From NCBI RefSeq assembly GCF_009649845.1, contig NZ_WJIE01000011.1, positions 93,533 through 157,532 on the forward strand: a stretch of 64,000 nt of DNA. Direction: 5' to 3'. Source of the DNA: Polyangium spumosum (lineage in GTDB: Bacteria; Myxococcota_A; Polyangia; Polyangiales; Polyangiaceae). The translations under genes were made by a program, and so were the position numbers. Below are positions 1-8,598 of the stretch, one piece after another; the first letter of the stretch is position 1, and the number at the start of each line of letters is the position of its first letter. A model generated the notes under the pieces. That model was given only the letters and a program-made list of their open reading frames with translations, had not been told where the DNA came from and did not search any database.

Positions 1-345
1 CCCCGGGCACGCGTCCCACGTGTGCAGCCAGTGGTGCGCGTAATCGGACTGGACCGTCGCGACGAGCTTGCCCGACTTCGTGGGCATGACGCCGAAGATG
101 AGCTCCTTGCCGCGTCGCTCCCCCGCCATGCACTCGCTGAAATCCGGGCTCTCGGTCACGAAGTCCCTCCCCCGGCCCGTGTCATCCACCAGGTCCTGCG
201 GCTGGCCGGGGACGAGCTCGGTGATCGACGTGCAGTCCGGCCCCTCCACGCCCGGGGGTGTGTAATCGTCGGCGATACAAGCCGGGAGGGAGAGGCCGAG
301 CAAAAGGCAGATACCGGGGCGTTCGAGGCGCGAGCGTCTGGACAT
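1..345 (-). CDS. Putative lipoprotein, N-terminal part only
   Basis: The reading frame starts at ATG 345-343 and stays open to the window edge (115 codons), so the C-terminus is missing. The N-terminus has basic residues (MSRRSRLER), a hydrophobic stretch and LPAC, a lipobox-like site with Cys23, which suggests export and lipidation. The last visible stretch (GKLVATVQSDYAHHWLHTW) resembles the beta-sandwich repeats found in myxobacterial secreted proteins, of the pre-peptidase C-terminal kind; this is inference from pattern only. It lies 63 bp downstream of the rhomboid gene on the same strand. Confidence 0.6.
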   Translation of the reverse strand, partial: MSRRSRLERPGICLLLGLSLPACIADDYTPPGVEGPDCTSITELVPGQPQDLVDDTGRGRDFVTESPDFSECMAGERRGKELIFGVMPTKSGKLVATVQSDYAHHWLHTWDACPG

Positions 346-408
346 CACGTGCGAGTTTTCCACCGCGGCGTCCTCGGGACAAGAGGGAAGTTCCGGCGTT
401 CTGGCCGG

Positions 409-1026
409 TCAAAAGAAGCTCTTCACCGTGCGCTCCACGCGCGTCGGCTCGAAGAGCCAGGTGAGCAGGGCGCCGTAGACCGCGCCGGAGAAATGGGCGT
501 CGTGATTGATGTCGTCCCCGGCCGCGATGGAGTGCCATGCGCTATAGGCCAGGTAGAGAAAGGCGAAGATGATGCCCGGGATCGGAATGGGCAGGAACAT
601 GAGCTGCAGCTTCAGGTTCGGGACGAGGAGGACGGCGCTGAACATCACGGCGGCCACGGCGCCCGAGGCCCCGAGCGAGTTGTAATTCGGTTTCTTCATG
701 TGCCGCAGGGTCGTCGGGATGAACGCGACGACCACCGCGGAGACGTACAGCACGAGGTAACGCGTCACGCCGAGGACGCGGATGGCTTGTTCCGTGAAAA
801 AGTACAGCGAGAACATGTTGAACGCCAGATGCGAGAAATCCGCGTGCAGCCATCCCGCGGTCAGCAGGCGATGGAGATGGCCTTTCTTGCGGACCTGATA
901 GGGGTTCAGGATCAGCGCGCGTTTCACGGGCTCGGAGACGAACCCGAGCAGGCTCACGATCACCACGGAGGCCATCAGCAAGAGGGAAACGGGCAAGGCG
1001 AGGACGCGCGCCGGGAGGTCGTTCAT
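409..1026 (-). CDS. Rhomboid-family intramembrane serine protease
   Basis: The 205-residue protein has about six hydrophobic segments. The catalytic pair of rhomboids is visible: Ser121 in GASGA and His178 in HFSGAVYG. The upstream HADFSHLAFN motif (His61, His66, Asn70) matches the second-helix oxyanion motif of the family. The length is typical of a minimal six-helix bacterial rhomboid. Such proteases cleave transmembrane helices within the membrane; the substrate cannot be told from sequence. The start is ATG at 1026; the downstream gene on this strand is a putative lipoprotein. Confidence 0.88.
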   Translation of the reverse strand: MNDLPARVLALPVSLLLMASVVIVSLLGFVSEPVKRALILNPYQVRKKGHLHRLLTAGWLHADFSHLAFNMFSLYFFTEQAIRVLGVTRYLVLYVSAVVVAFIPTTLRHMKKPNYNSLGASGAVAAVMFSAVLLVPNLKLQLMFLPIPIPGIIFAFLYLAYSAWHSIAAGDDINHDAHFSGAVYGALLTWLFEPTRVERTVKSFF

Positions 1027-1091
1027 GGCGCGAGGATAACACGGTCCGGACGCACCGCGGCGCCCGGTCGTGGCAGGCAGCTCGGCGGCGC

Positions 1092-1547
1092 TCAGCGCGG
1101 AGCCCCGAGCATCCGGCGGAGCTCGGGGACGGCGGCGCGGGCCTCGGCGAGGTCACGCACGAAGCGGGTCGGGCTCGGGTGCGCGGGGCGGAGCGCGCGG
1201 ACCGCGCGAAAGAGGAGATCGGCGAGGGTCCGCAACATCGGATTGGCCCCGATCACGACGATGGCCCGCCGAGGCCCGATGTCGCGTGTCTCGGCGAAGG
1301 CGCGACGTGCGGCCATGGTCAAGTGTTCGAGGCCGGAGACGTCGCAAAGCACGATGGCGTGAGGCCACTCGGCGCCGGCCGCGAACTGCGCCGCGAGCAG
1401 GGGCATGGCCTCCGCCACGTCGACGGTGCCGCGCATCGTGACGTGCAGGATGTCGGGCCGCTCGATCCACACGTCCGGGTGGTCCGTGGGCAAACGCTGG
1501 GCAGGGGCCTCTCCGGGCGGCGCCGGTTCACAATCGCTCATCGACAT
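1092..1547 (-). CDS. STAS-like (anti-sigma factor antagonist-type) protein
   Basis: This 151-residue protein has the alternating hydrophobic pattern of a single STAS/SpoIIAA-like fold: an N-terminal strand (WIERPDILHVTMRGTVDV), a central strand-loop (AIVLCDVSGLEHLTMAARRA) and a C-terminal helix. The DVSGLEHL segment sits where STAS proteins carry the phosphorylatable D-x-S loop. Such proteins act in partner switching or small-molecule sensing. The start overlaps the end of the acetyltransferase gene upstream: a second ATG at 1541 gives a classic ATGA overlap with its stop, so the two are probably translationally coupled. Assignment rests on fold pattern and is moderate. Confidence 0.6.
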   Translation of the reverse strand: MSMSDCEPAPPGEAPAQRLPTDHPDVWIERPDILHVTMRGTVDVAEAMPLLAAQFAAGAEWPHAIVLCDVSGLEHLTMAARRAFAETRDIGPRRAIVVIGANPMLRTLADLLFRAVRALRPAHPSPTRFVRDLAEARAAVPELRRMLGAPR

Positions 1548-2359
1548 GGCGTCCCGAATCGATCCGTCATCCACGCCGCGCCGAACTCCACGAGGTCCGC
1601 GGCCTCGATGAGCTCGCTCGGCGCCCGGCCGACGGTCCCGCGGCGCGCGCGGCCCGTGGCCAGGTAGTCCTGCAAGATCCGCGCGAAATAATCCTCGCCG
1701 GGCCAATCGACGATCCCCTCGCTGTCGTCGAGGCAATCGACATACCGGATCTCCGGTCCCGCGTCTCCGAGGACCCGACGGTATCGGCGCACCCGCCGTT
1801 TGTTCGGTACATCTGCGAGATATTCTGCCCAGTGAAGCACGGTGGTGGTATTCGGATCCGCGCCGAGGCGGAGGACACGTCCGCCTGCCTGGCAGAGCCG
1901 TTCGAGTGGTGATCCGGGCCCGTAGTAATCGTGCCATGGCGGATCACGGAGGAGCTCTTCGGCCCGCGCGCCCCGGGCGCCGAATCGCCCCTCGGGGTGG
2001 TCCGTCACCCGCGTCCCCGGCCGCTGCCGGAAGGCTTCGGCGAGGTGACCGACCTCCGGCTCCGCGGGCGTCCTTTGCGCGTCGAAGGGCTCGGCGTCGG
2101 CGAGCCGGGCCGCGCGTTCGCCCTCGGGCAGCTCGTTCACCCAGGCCCAATCGTCGCGCGCGCCGAGGACCATCAAGAGCGTTCCGTCGTCTCCGACGGC
2201 CTCGTCGAGGGCGTCGAGGACGCCGCGCGCGCCACCTTCAGCCGGCCCGATGGCGCGGAGCGACGCGTGGATCATCAACGTGTCGCCCGCGCGGACGCCG
2301 AGCTGAAAGAGGTCACGCGCGAGATCCGTGGGGCGTGCTGGCGAGGGGGGCGGGGACAT
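1538..2359 (-). CDS. AAC(3)-family N-acetyltransferase
   Basis: The 273-residue product matches the aminoglycoside 3-N-acetyltransferase family: an N-terminal LGVRAGDTLMIHASLRAIG, then GDDGTLLMVLGARDDWAW, the DHPEGRFGARG segment and GSPLERLCQAGGRVLRLGAD. The family transfers acetyl from acetyl-CoA to an amine, classically the 3-amino group of 2-deoxystreptamine aminoglycosides, but many chromosomal members have other or unknown substrates. The ATG at 2359 was chosen because homology begins a few residues later and the frame further upstream is antisense to the ABC-F gene. It is divergent from the ABC-F ATPase, an arrangement that could, but need not, mean antibiotic stress. Confidence 0.85.
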   Translation of the reverse strand: MSPPPSPARPTDLARDLFQLGVRAGDTLMIHASLRAIGPAEGGARGVLDALDEAVGDDGTLLMVLGARDDWAWVNELPEGERAARLADAEPFDAQRTPAEPEVGHLAEAFRQRPGTRVTDHPEGRFGARGARAEELLRDPPWHDYYGPGSPLERLCQAGGRVLRLGADPNTTTVLHWAEYLADVPNKRRVRRYRRVLGDAGPEIRYVDCLDDSEGIVDWPGEDYFARILQDYLATGRARRGTVGRAPSELIEAADLVEFGAAWMTDRFGTPCR

Positions 2360-2476
2360 TCGATCGGGCGTCCTTCGTTCCTGGAAACTGCGGGGAGCGT
2401 ACCTCGGAACGGAGAGCCGACGAAGAAGAACTCCTTGCGGCGAGCCGTGAGATTTCGTGCTAGTGCCGGCGCCGCG

Positions 2477-4090
2477 ATGATCACGCTCGACAAGCTCTCC
2501 AAGCGGTTCGGTCCGAAGGTCCTCTTCGAAAATGTCTCGATGCGCTTCGATCCCGGCAAGCGTTACGCCCTCGTTGGGGCCAACGGCGCGGGAAAGTCGA
2601 CGCTGCTCAAGGTGATCTCGGGCGAGCACGACTCGGATCAGGGCTCGGTCGAGATCCCGGGCAAGCTCAAGGTCGGCGTGCTCTCGCAGGACCACTTCGC
2701 GTACGAGTCCGTCCGCATCCTGGACGCGGTCCTCATGGGCAACCGCGTCTTGTGGGACGCCATGCAAGAGAAGGATCGGCTGCTCGCCGGCGAGATGGAC
2801 GACGAGGTCGGCATGCGCCTCGCCGAGCTCGAAGGGACGATCGGCGAGGAGGACGGCTACACCGCCGAGGCCCGCGCCGCGGAGATCCTGGAGGGCCTGG
2901 GGATCGCGACGCATCGGCACCTCGATACCGTCAGCACGCTCGCGGGCGGGTACAAGCTGCGCGTGCTCATCGCGCAGACGCTCTTCGCGGGGGCCGACGT
3001 GCTCCTCCTCGACGAGCCGACGAACCACCTCGACCTCGACTCCATCCGGTGGCTCGAGTCGTACCTGACGCACGACTTCCGCGGGACGTTGCTCGTCGTG
3101 AGCCACGACCGGCATTTCATGAACGCGATCGCCACGCACGTGGCCGACGTCGATTACCAGACCGTCACCGTGTACACGGGCGACTACGACGATTTCGTCG
3201 AGCAGAAGACGACGGGCAAGCGCCAGTCGGAGGCCGACGCGGCCCAGAAGAAGAAGAAGATCGCCGAGCTCAAGGACTTCGTGGCCCGCTTCGGCGCGAG
3301 CGCGAGCCGGTCGAGCCAGGCCCAGTCGCGCGTGAAGGAGATGGAAAAGCTCGAGGCCAGCATCCAGGTGCGCCGCTCGAGCGTCGTGCGGCCGTACATC
3401 AAGTTCGAGATCGAAAAACCCTCCGGCCGCGACGTGCTCCGCGTGGAGGGGCTCTCGAAGAGCTTCGGCGACCTGAAGGTCATCGACGGGCTCGACCTCA
3501 ACCTGAATCGCGGGGACAAACTCGCGGTGATCGGGCCGAGCGGCATCGGCAAATCCACGCTGCTCAAGCTGCTCGTCTCGGAGCACGCGGCGGACGCGGG
3601 CACGGTCGTGTGGGGCCACGACACGAGCGTGGGATACTTCGCGCAGGATCACCACGAGGCGCTCGAGCCCGGCTTCTCCGCGTACGAGTGGCTGCACCGC
3701 TTCGATCCGGAGGCGAAGCTCGAGGACGTGCGCTCGGTGCTCGGGAAGCTCCTGTTCAGCGGGGACGCGGGGCTCAAGAAGACGGAGAGCCTGTCGGGCG
3801 GGGAGGCGGCGCGGCTGCTCCTGGCCAAGCTCATCCTGCTGAAGAACAACGTGGTCGTCCTGGACGAGCCCACGAACCACCTCGACGTCGAGAGCATCGA
3901 CGCGCTCCTGCAGGCGCTCATCGCCTTCAAGGGGACCGTCGTCGTGACCAGCCACGACCGGCACTTCATCGGCAAGCTCGGGACCCGCGTGCTCGAGCTG
4001 TCCCGCAAAGGGCCGCGGCTCTTCAATGGGACGTACGAGGAGTTCCTCGAGCGGTTCGGCGACGAGACGAGCGCCCACCGCGGGAATTGA
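2477..4090 (+). CDS. ybiT: ABC-F family ATPase, YbiT-type
   Basis: This soluble 537-residue protein has two ABC domains and no membrane segments. The first has Walker A GANGAGKST (residues 34-42), a degenerate signature LAGGYKLR and Walker B LLLDEPTNHLDLDS. The second has GPSGIGKST, LSGGEAARL and VVLDEPTNHLDVES. The segments MGNRVLWDAM and GEEDGYTAEARAAEIL, the charged linker between the domains and the overall length match E. coli YbiT, a ribosome-associated ABC-F factor. ABC-F proteins act at the ribosomal E site on stalled or antibiotic-bound complexes. The start is ATG 2477; the frame is open further upstream only by chance, antisense to the acetyltransferase. Confidence 0.9.
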   Translation: MITLDKLSKRFGPKVLFENVSMRFDPGKRYALVGANGAGKSTLLKVISGEHDSDQGSVEIPGKLKVGVLSQDHFAYESVRILDAVLMGNRVLWDAMQEKDRLLAGEMDDEVGMRLAELEGTIGEEDGYTAEARAAEILEGLGIATHRHLDTVSTLAGGYKLRVLIAQTLFAGADVLLLDEPTNHLDLDSIRWLESYLTHDFRGTLLVVSHDRHFMNAIATHVADVDYQTVTVYTGDYDDFVEQKTTGKRQSEADAAQKKKKIAELKDFVARFGASASRSSQAQSRVKEMEKLEASIQVRRSSVVRPYIKFEIEKPSGRDVLRVEGLSKSFGDLKVIDGLDLNLNRGDKLAVIGPSGIGKSTLLKLLVSEHAADAGTVVWGHDTSVGYFAQDHHEALEPGFSAYEWLHRFDPEAKLEDVRSVLGKLLFSGDAGLKKTESLSGGEAARLLLAKLILLKNNVVVLDEPTNHLDVESIDALLQALIAFKGTVVVTSHDRHFIGKLGTRVLELSRKGPRLFNGTYEEFLERFGDETSAHRGN

Positions 4091-4145
4091 TGAACGGAGG
4101 CAGGCTGTGATACGTCCCTCGGAGCGATCCGATCGGAGGTATACC

Positions 4146-5003
4146 ATGCGAGCTCCGCCTCCGGCGCCGAATGCTGGGCGCTGGACCATCCACGAGATCA
4201 TCGACGCGGCTGTTCTGGCCCTCCTTTCGGCCGCGGGGCTCCTTCACCCCGAGAGCCCGGGGACCTGGTTCTCGAGCCTCGCCGTCTCCTTCGCCGTCCT
4301 CGTGGTGCCCGTTTTGTCGGGCGCGGCCATCGTGACGGCCCTCTCGCTCCGCCTCGGGACGCGGATCCAGGGGCCACGCCTCAAGCCGGCGCCCATGGCG
4401 CGGGAGGCCTTCGAGACGGCGCGCGCCATGTACGTCGCCGCCTGCCTCATGGCCTGGCCCCTCACGGCGTGGCGATTGGGCCACCCGACGGGGCTCGTCT
4501 GGGACCTCGGCGAACACGGCGTGAGCGTGTGGCAGGTCCTCTTGCAGACCGTGCTCGGCGTCGTCGTGATCGACGCGTGGCTCTACTGGAAACACCGGCT
4601 CTTGCACACGCGGCTGCTCTTCGGCTTCCACAAAGGCCACCACGCCTTCCGCGACCCCACCGCCTTCGCCGGCTTCGCCGTGGCCCCGGTCGAGGCGCTG
4701 CTCACCTTCTGGCCGATTCTTTTCTTGTGCATGCCCGAGGCCGTGCACTGGGCGCCGCTTTATTTCGGGCTGGTCGTGGGGTTCGTGAACCTCAACTTCT
4801 ATCTCCACTGCGGCGTGACCCTGTCGTGGGTCGAGAAGACGTTGCCGCGTATCTTCCTCAACACCTCGGCCTTCCACAACGTGCACCACGCCCGGGCGAA
4901 CACGCATTTCGGCGAGGCGCTTTACCTGTGGGACGTCCTCTGCGGCACGCGGCTCACGGGAAAACCGGCCACGGAGCCGGCCGCGGAGTCCGCGCCGGGG
5001 TGA
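4146..5003 (+). CDS. Sterol desaturase / fatty acid hydroxylase-family membrane enzyme
   Basis: This is a 285-residue integral membrane protein with several hydrophobic helices. The di-iron histidine boxes of the superfamily are present in order: KHRLLH, HKGHH, a lone His in NFYLHCG, and FHNVHHARANTHFG. The family uses a non-haem di-iron centre and O2 to hydroxylate or desaturate lipids; the substrate here is unknown. The ATG at 4146 is preceded by a good ribosome binding site (GGAGG, about 7 nt upstream). It follows the ABC-F gene by 55 bp on the same strand. Confidence 0.85.
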   Translation: MRAPPPAPNAGRWTIHEIIDAAVLALLSAAGLLHPESPGTWFSSLAVSFAVLVVPVLSGAAIVTALSLRLGTRIQGPRLKPAPMAREAFETARAMYVAACLMAWPLTAWRLGHPTGLVWDLGEHGVSVWQVLLQTVLGVVVIDAWLYWKHRLLHTRLLFGFHKGHHAFRDPTAFAGFAVAPVEALLTFWPILFLCMPEAVHWAPLYFGLVVGFVNLNFYLHCGVTLSWVEKTLPRIFLNTSAFHNVHHARANTHFGEALYLWDVLCGTRLTGKPATEPAAESAPG

Positions 5004-5080
5004 CGGGAGGGGCGGCGGCTCGGATTCACCGCCGCGACGAAGATACCACGTTCGATCGAGGCGCGTGGTAGCCTCTGCCA

Positions 5081-5992
5081 ATGCGCACCTCGATCCTTTG
5101 GCTCCTCGGCTCGCTCCTCGTCCTCGGTTGTTCGTCTGGTCAGGGCGGCGGTTCCCCGGCGGGTGGGGCCACGGCATCGTCCGGCTCCGCTTCGGGGGGC
5201 GGGGGGAGCGGCGGCGCGGGGGCGGGCGGCGTGGGCGGCGAAGGCGGCCTCAACCTCACGACCTCCAGCGGCACCGGCGGCGATACCGGTGAGGAGTGCC
5301 TGAGCACCTTGACCATGCGCGTCCGCGACTTCTCCGAGAGCCACCCCGACTTCCAGTGGGGCGGACACCCCCATTTCGCCCAGCTCGTCGGCGTTCGTCC
5401 GGGCATCCTGGCCGCGGAGCTGGCCCAGGAGCCCGACGGCAGCTTCAAGCCGGTGTACGTCGCCGGCAACGACGTCGGCCCCGAGGGCCCGACCTACGCG
5501 CCCTTCACCGGCGCCGCCAGCTTCGATACGTGGTACCGGGACACCCCCGGCGTCAATTTCGCCACGAACGTGCAGATCCCGCTCACGGGCAATGGCTCCA
5601 CGCTCGTCTACGACGACGCCGATTTTCATCCGATCGACGCGACCTTCGGCTTCGGGAACGAAGGTTTCGAGCTGAATGGCATGCCGAACAACTGGCACTT
5701 CACCTCCGAGGCGCGGGTCTCTTTCCGTTACAAGGGCGGCGAGGTGTTCACGTTCCGCGGCGACGACGACATCTGGGTGTTCATCAATCACCGCCTCGCC
5801 ATCGACCTCGGCGGCCTGCACGGCCCCGAGCAGGGCACGGTCGATCTCGACCAGCGCGCCGCGGAGCTCGGCCTTTCCCTCGGCGGCGTGTACGATCTCC
5901 AGGTCTTCCACGCCGAGCGGAACTACTCGGGATCGAATTACCGATTCGAGACGAGCAACTTCTGCTTCTTGCCGGTGGACCCGCCCAAGTGA
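5081..5992 (+). CDS. Fibro-slime domain lipoprotein
   Basis: The 303-residue protein starts with MRTSILWLLGSLLVLGC, a clear lipoprotein signal with the lipidated Cys at 17. A Gly/Ser-rich linker of about 50 residues follows, as is usual in Polyangiales surface lipoproteins. The rest matches the fibro-slime domain first noted in Fibrobacter and Dictyostelium: a YRDTPGVN segment, FTFRGDDDIWVFINHRLAIDLGG and the terminal YDLQVFHAERNYSGSNYRFETSNF. It is related to PA14-type carbohydrate or adhesion domains. A surface-adhesion or matrix role is inferred. It converges on the DUF4215 gene. Confidence 0.85.
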   Translation: MRTSILWLLGSLLVLGCSSGQGGGSPAGGATASSGSASGGGGSGGAGAGGVGGEGGLNLTTSSGTGGDTGEECLSTLTMRVRDFSESHPDFQWGGHPHFAQLVGVRPGILAAELAQEPDGSFKPVYVAGNDVGPEGPTYAPFTGAASFDTWYRDTPGVNFATNVQIPLTGNGSTLVYDDADFHPIDATFGFGNEGFELNGMPNNWHFTSEARVSFRYKGGEVFTFRGDDDIWVFINHRLAIDLGGLHGPEQGTVDLDQRAAELGLSLGGVYDLQVFHAERNYSGSNYRFETSNFCFLPVDPPK

Positions 5993-6029
5993 CACGAGGG
6001 AAAGGCCGGGGAGGTGGGAGGCGGCGGGG

Positions 6030-6043
6030 AGGGAGCGCTCCCT
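6030..6043. terminator. Candidate bidirectional hairpin between convergent genes
   Basis: AGGGAGCGCTCCCT is a perfect 14-bp palindrome in the 54-bp gap between the convergent fibro-slime and DUF4215 genes, followed by a short ATTT. Its position suits a shared terminator. The stem is only about 5 bp around a 4-nt loop, so the call is weak. Confidence 0.35.
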
Positions 6044-6046
6044 ATT

Positions 6047-7855
6047 TCACTTCGCGATCACGCGGCCGGTCGCGAACTTGAAGAAGGCCGAGTACGCCGC
6101 GGCATTGAGGCAGGTATTGAGGTCGACGGTCTGGTTGCCCGCGTCACGGCAGCCGGTCACCGCCTTCGTCATCGCGTTCGTCGTGAGCGTGTAGGGCGCG
6201 CCCGCGCCCGCGACCGGCGCGTCCGGATCGGACTCGTCGGGCTGGCTCGCGGTGATGACGTTGACGAAGCCGAAGACGGTGCATCCGCCGACCATGACGT
6301 CGAGCAGGGAGTTCTGCGTCGTATAATCCTGGTCGCACGCGATCATGCCGCCCGCGGCGAGGTCGGGGGGGACCGGGACCTGGTCGAGCGAGGTCGCGCT
6401 GACGTTGCCGCAGAGCTTGCCGGCGCCCAGGTCGTCCGGCTGCCCCATGCTCGCAAAGCTCTGGAGCGCGGGGTCGAGGTTCTCCGAGGCGAGGTGGCCC
6501 GGCGGAGTGCCGGCCGACGCGAGGGGCGTGCTCGCGGAGCCGATGGATGCCGTGAGCCGCGCATTGCTCATCGCGAGCGCCGCAGGGATACCGGCGAAGT
6601 TGATGCCGATCGAGAGCTTGCCCGGGCCCGCGGTGAGCGTGCTGGCGCTGATGAAACCCGTGAGCTTGTCGAGCGGGTCGCGGTTCGCGTCGATGGAGAG
6701 CGGATTGACCGTGTACCACCAATCGAGATCGGCCGTGCCGTCGTACATGGCGCCCATCGGGAGGACGGGAGCGCCGCCGAGGACGCCGATCTCGATCGCC
6801 GGGTCGGAGGCGCCGCTGAGGTCGCCGAGGCCGAGCGTCTTCAGCATGATGTTGATCGAGCCATTCTGGACGCCGGTGTCGAGCGAGGTCTGGAGCTGGC
6901 CCTGCGCAGCGGCGGAGATGGCGCTGCCGAGCCGGTTCGCGGCGCAGAAAGGAGCCTCGGTGGCGAACTGCATCTTGAGCCAGGTCGCGCGCTGGACCTG
7001 CTCGAACTTGCACGTGGAGTCGCAGCCGTCGAGGTTCGTCGTGTTGCTGTCGTCGCATTGCTCGTCCGCCTCGCGGACGCCATCGCCGCAGACCCCCGCG
7101 GGGGGCAGCGTGCAATCGGCCTGGCAACCGTCGCCGTCGACGACGTTCCCGTCGTCGCAGGCCTCACCGGGATGCATGACGCCGTCGCCGCATACGATGG
7201 GGGAGCAGGCGCCATTCACGCAGGCGGCGGCCATCGCGCAGACGTCGCCTTCGCTGACGGGATTGCCGCAGGTATGCGTGGCGTCGTCGCAGGTGGTGGC
7301 GACGCAGGGGTCGAGGTTCGAGCAGTCGCGCGTCGGGTCCTCCGAGGCGCAGCTGAATTTGCAGGAATCACAGCCGTCGCCGTCCACCATGTTGGTGTCG
7401 TCGCACTCCTCGGCCTGGCTGACGAAGCCGTCGCCGCAAATGTCGTCGAGGCAGGCGCCCGAAATGCAGATCTTGCTGTCGCCACACGAGGAGCCGTCCT
7501 CCTCGTTCACCCCGGGCGCGCAGGCGTGGTCGTCGCCGCAGGTCTCGGCGCCGTTGCAGGGATCCCCGTCGTCACATTTCGTGTCGCCGGTGTCCGGGTT
7601 CTTGTTGTCGCAGCTATAAGAGCAGTCGGCCTCGCAGCCGTCGCCGCTCACGTCATTGCCGTCGTCGCACGCCTCGTCGCCGTCGACGACCGCGTTGCCA
7701 CAGGTCTCGCCGCCGCCGCCCGCGCCGCCGCCGCCCCCGCCACCGGGGCCCGTGGACGTGACCGCGCCGTCGCCACCACAACCGGCCACGGGTGCCATCA
7801 CGCCGAGCCCTGCGATCGCCATCAGGGCCCCAAGTCCAAGCGAATTCGAAAACAT
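6047..7855 (-). CDS. DUF4215 Cys-rich repeat protein, exported
   Basis: The 602-residue protein begins with a signal-like hydrophobic segment ending in GVMAPVAGC, a likely lipobox, and a polyglycine linker. Residues from about 50 to 310 hold at least six Cys-rich repeats of the type CGDGVREADEQCDDSNTTN...GDGCDSTC, the DUF4215 (Myxococcus cysteine-rich) repeat. The last ~290 residues form a separate domain without recognisable motifs, containing several Thr/Ser/Gly-rich strands and five Cys. Proteins of this type are common surface or secreted proteins in Myxococcota; function is not established. The start is ATG 7855; the frame runs on upstream through the 43-bp repeat array by chance. Confidence 0.85.
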   Translation of the reverse strand: MFSNSLGLGALMAIAGLGVMAPVAGCGGDGAVTSTGPGGGGGGGAGGGGETCGNAVVDGDEACDDGNDVSGDGCEADCSYSCDNKNPDTGDTKCDDGDPCNGAETCGDDHACAPGVNEEDGSSCGDSKICISGACLDDICGDGFVSQAEECDDTNMVDGDGCDSCKFSCASEDPTRDCSNLDPCVATTCDDATHTCGNPVSEGDVCAMAAACVNGACSPIVCGDGVMHPGEACDDGNVVDGDGCQADCTLPPAGVCGDGVREADEQCDDSNTTNLDGCDSTCKFEQVQRATWLKMQFATEAPFCAANRLGSAISAAAQGQLQTSLDTGVQNGSINIMLKTLGLGDLSGASDPAIEIGVLGGAPVLPMGAMYDGTADLDWWYTVNPLSIDANRDPLDKLTGFISASTLTAGPGKLSIGINFAGIPAALAMSNARLTASIGSASTPLASAGTPPGHLASENLDPALQSFASMGQPDDLGAGKLCGNVSATSLDQVPVPPDLAAGGMIACDQDYTTQNSLLDVMVGGCTVFGFVNVITASQPDESDPDAPVAGAGAPYTLTTNAMTKAVTGCRDAGNQTVDLNTCLNAAAYSAFFKFATGRVIAK

Positions 7856-8140
7856 CCGCACGTCATACCTCCTAAGTGCCGCGGCCCGCGTCGAGCGGAG
7901 CCGCGACGCCATCCTACCCGGATCCGTCCACGAACCGGGTCCCGGAAGAAGGTGCCCTCGAGGTATCCCGGAGCGTGAAGGAGGCGACCGCGCTCGGGGA
8001 CGTGGAGGCTGTGAGCGTCGCCGCTCTGGCGCTCGGTACGTTGCTGTGCGTACCTTCCTGAAGGCTCGGGGACGCCGAACAGGCTTGACACGGCCTGCCA
8101 GCGTGCGTCCTTCCGTGCGTGTGCTCACAGAAAATGCGCC

Positions 8141-8548
8141 AAAGAGAGGTCCGGACGTCCCGACCTGGCTTTGGCGCAGGTGCAAAGCCACCTCCGGGCG
8201 TCCCGAGACGCGTATGGCGCAGGTGCGAAGCCACCTCCCGACGTCCCGACCTCTCGTTGGCGCAGGTGCAAAGCCAGGTCCGGGCGTCCCGACCTCTCGT
8301 TGGCGCAGGTGCAAAGCCAGGTCCGGGCGCCCCGACCTCTCGTTGGCGCAGGTGCAAAGCCACCTCGGGGCGCCCCGACCTCTCGTTGGCGCAGGTGCGA
8401 AGCCACCTCGGGGCGTCCCGACCTCTCGTTGGCGCAGGTGCAAAGCCAGGTCCCGACGTCCCGACCTGGCTTTGGCGCAGGTGCAAAGCCACCTCGGGGC
8501 GTCCCGACCTCTCTTTGGCGCGGGTGCAAAGACTTCTCCGGGCGTCCC
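8141..8548. repeat. 43-bp tandem repeat array, about 9.5 copies
   Basis: The core TGGCGCAGGTGC[A/G]AAGCC recurs at 8172, 8215, 8258, 8301, 8344, 8387, 8430, 8473 and 8516, always exactly 43 bp apart. After the core, copies carry either AGGTCCGGGCG or ACCTCGGGGCG, then [T/C]CCCGACCTCTCGTT. Copies with AGGTC can form a hairpin with the following GACCT. There is no unique spacer, so it is not a CRISPR array. Because 43 is not a multiple of three, each copy moves to the next frame; no encoded protein is likely. The array fills most of the 743-bp gap between the leftward DUF4215 gene and the rightward vgrG; 7856-8140 shows nothing else recognisable. Confidence 0.9.
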
Positions 8549-8598
8549 TGCGCTTGTAAAGCGTGGCCGGGCATGGCACCATCGCCCGCGGCTTGGAC

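Noticed and set aside
22..1362. Long plus-strand open frame of 446 codons at the window start
   Set aside because: It is antisense to the rhomboid and STAS-like genes, is Arg/Gly/His-rich without conserved motifs and is explained by high GC.
6014..7978. Plus-strand frame of 654 codons across the DUF4215 gene
   Set aside because: The minus strand encodes clear Cys-rich repeats and a signal sequence; the plus frame is a shadow.
8141..8548. CRISPR array
   Set aside because: Units are contiguous near-identical 43-mers without unique spacers, and no cas gene is present.
8141..8548. Repeat-containing proteins encoded by the 43-bp array (minus-strand frames of 228 and more codons)
   Set aside because: 43 is not divisible by three, so all frames read the same unit in rotation; the open frames follow from the absence of stops in the unit.
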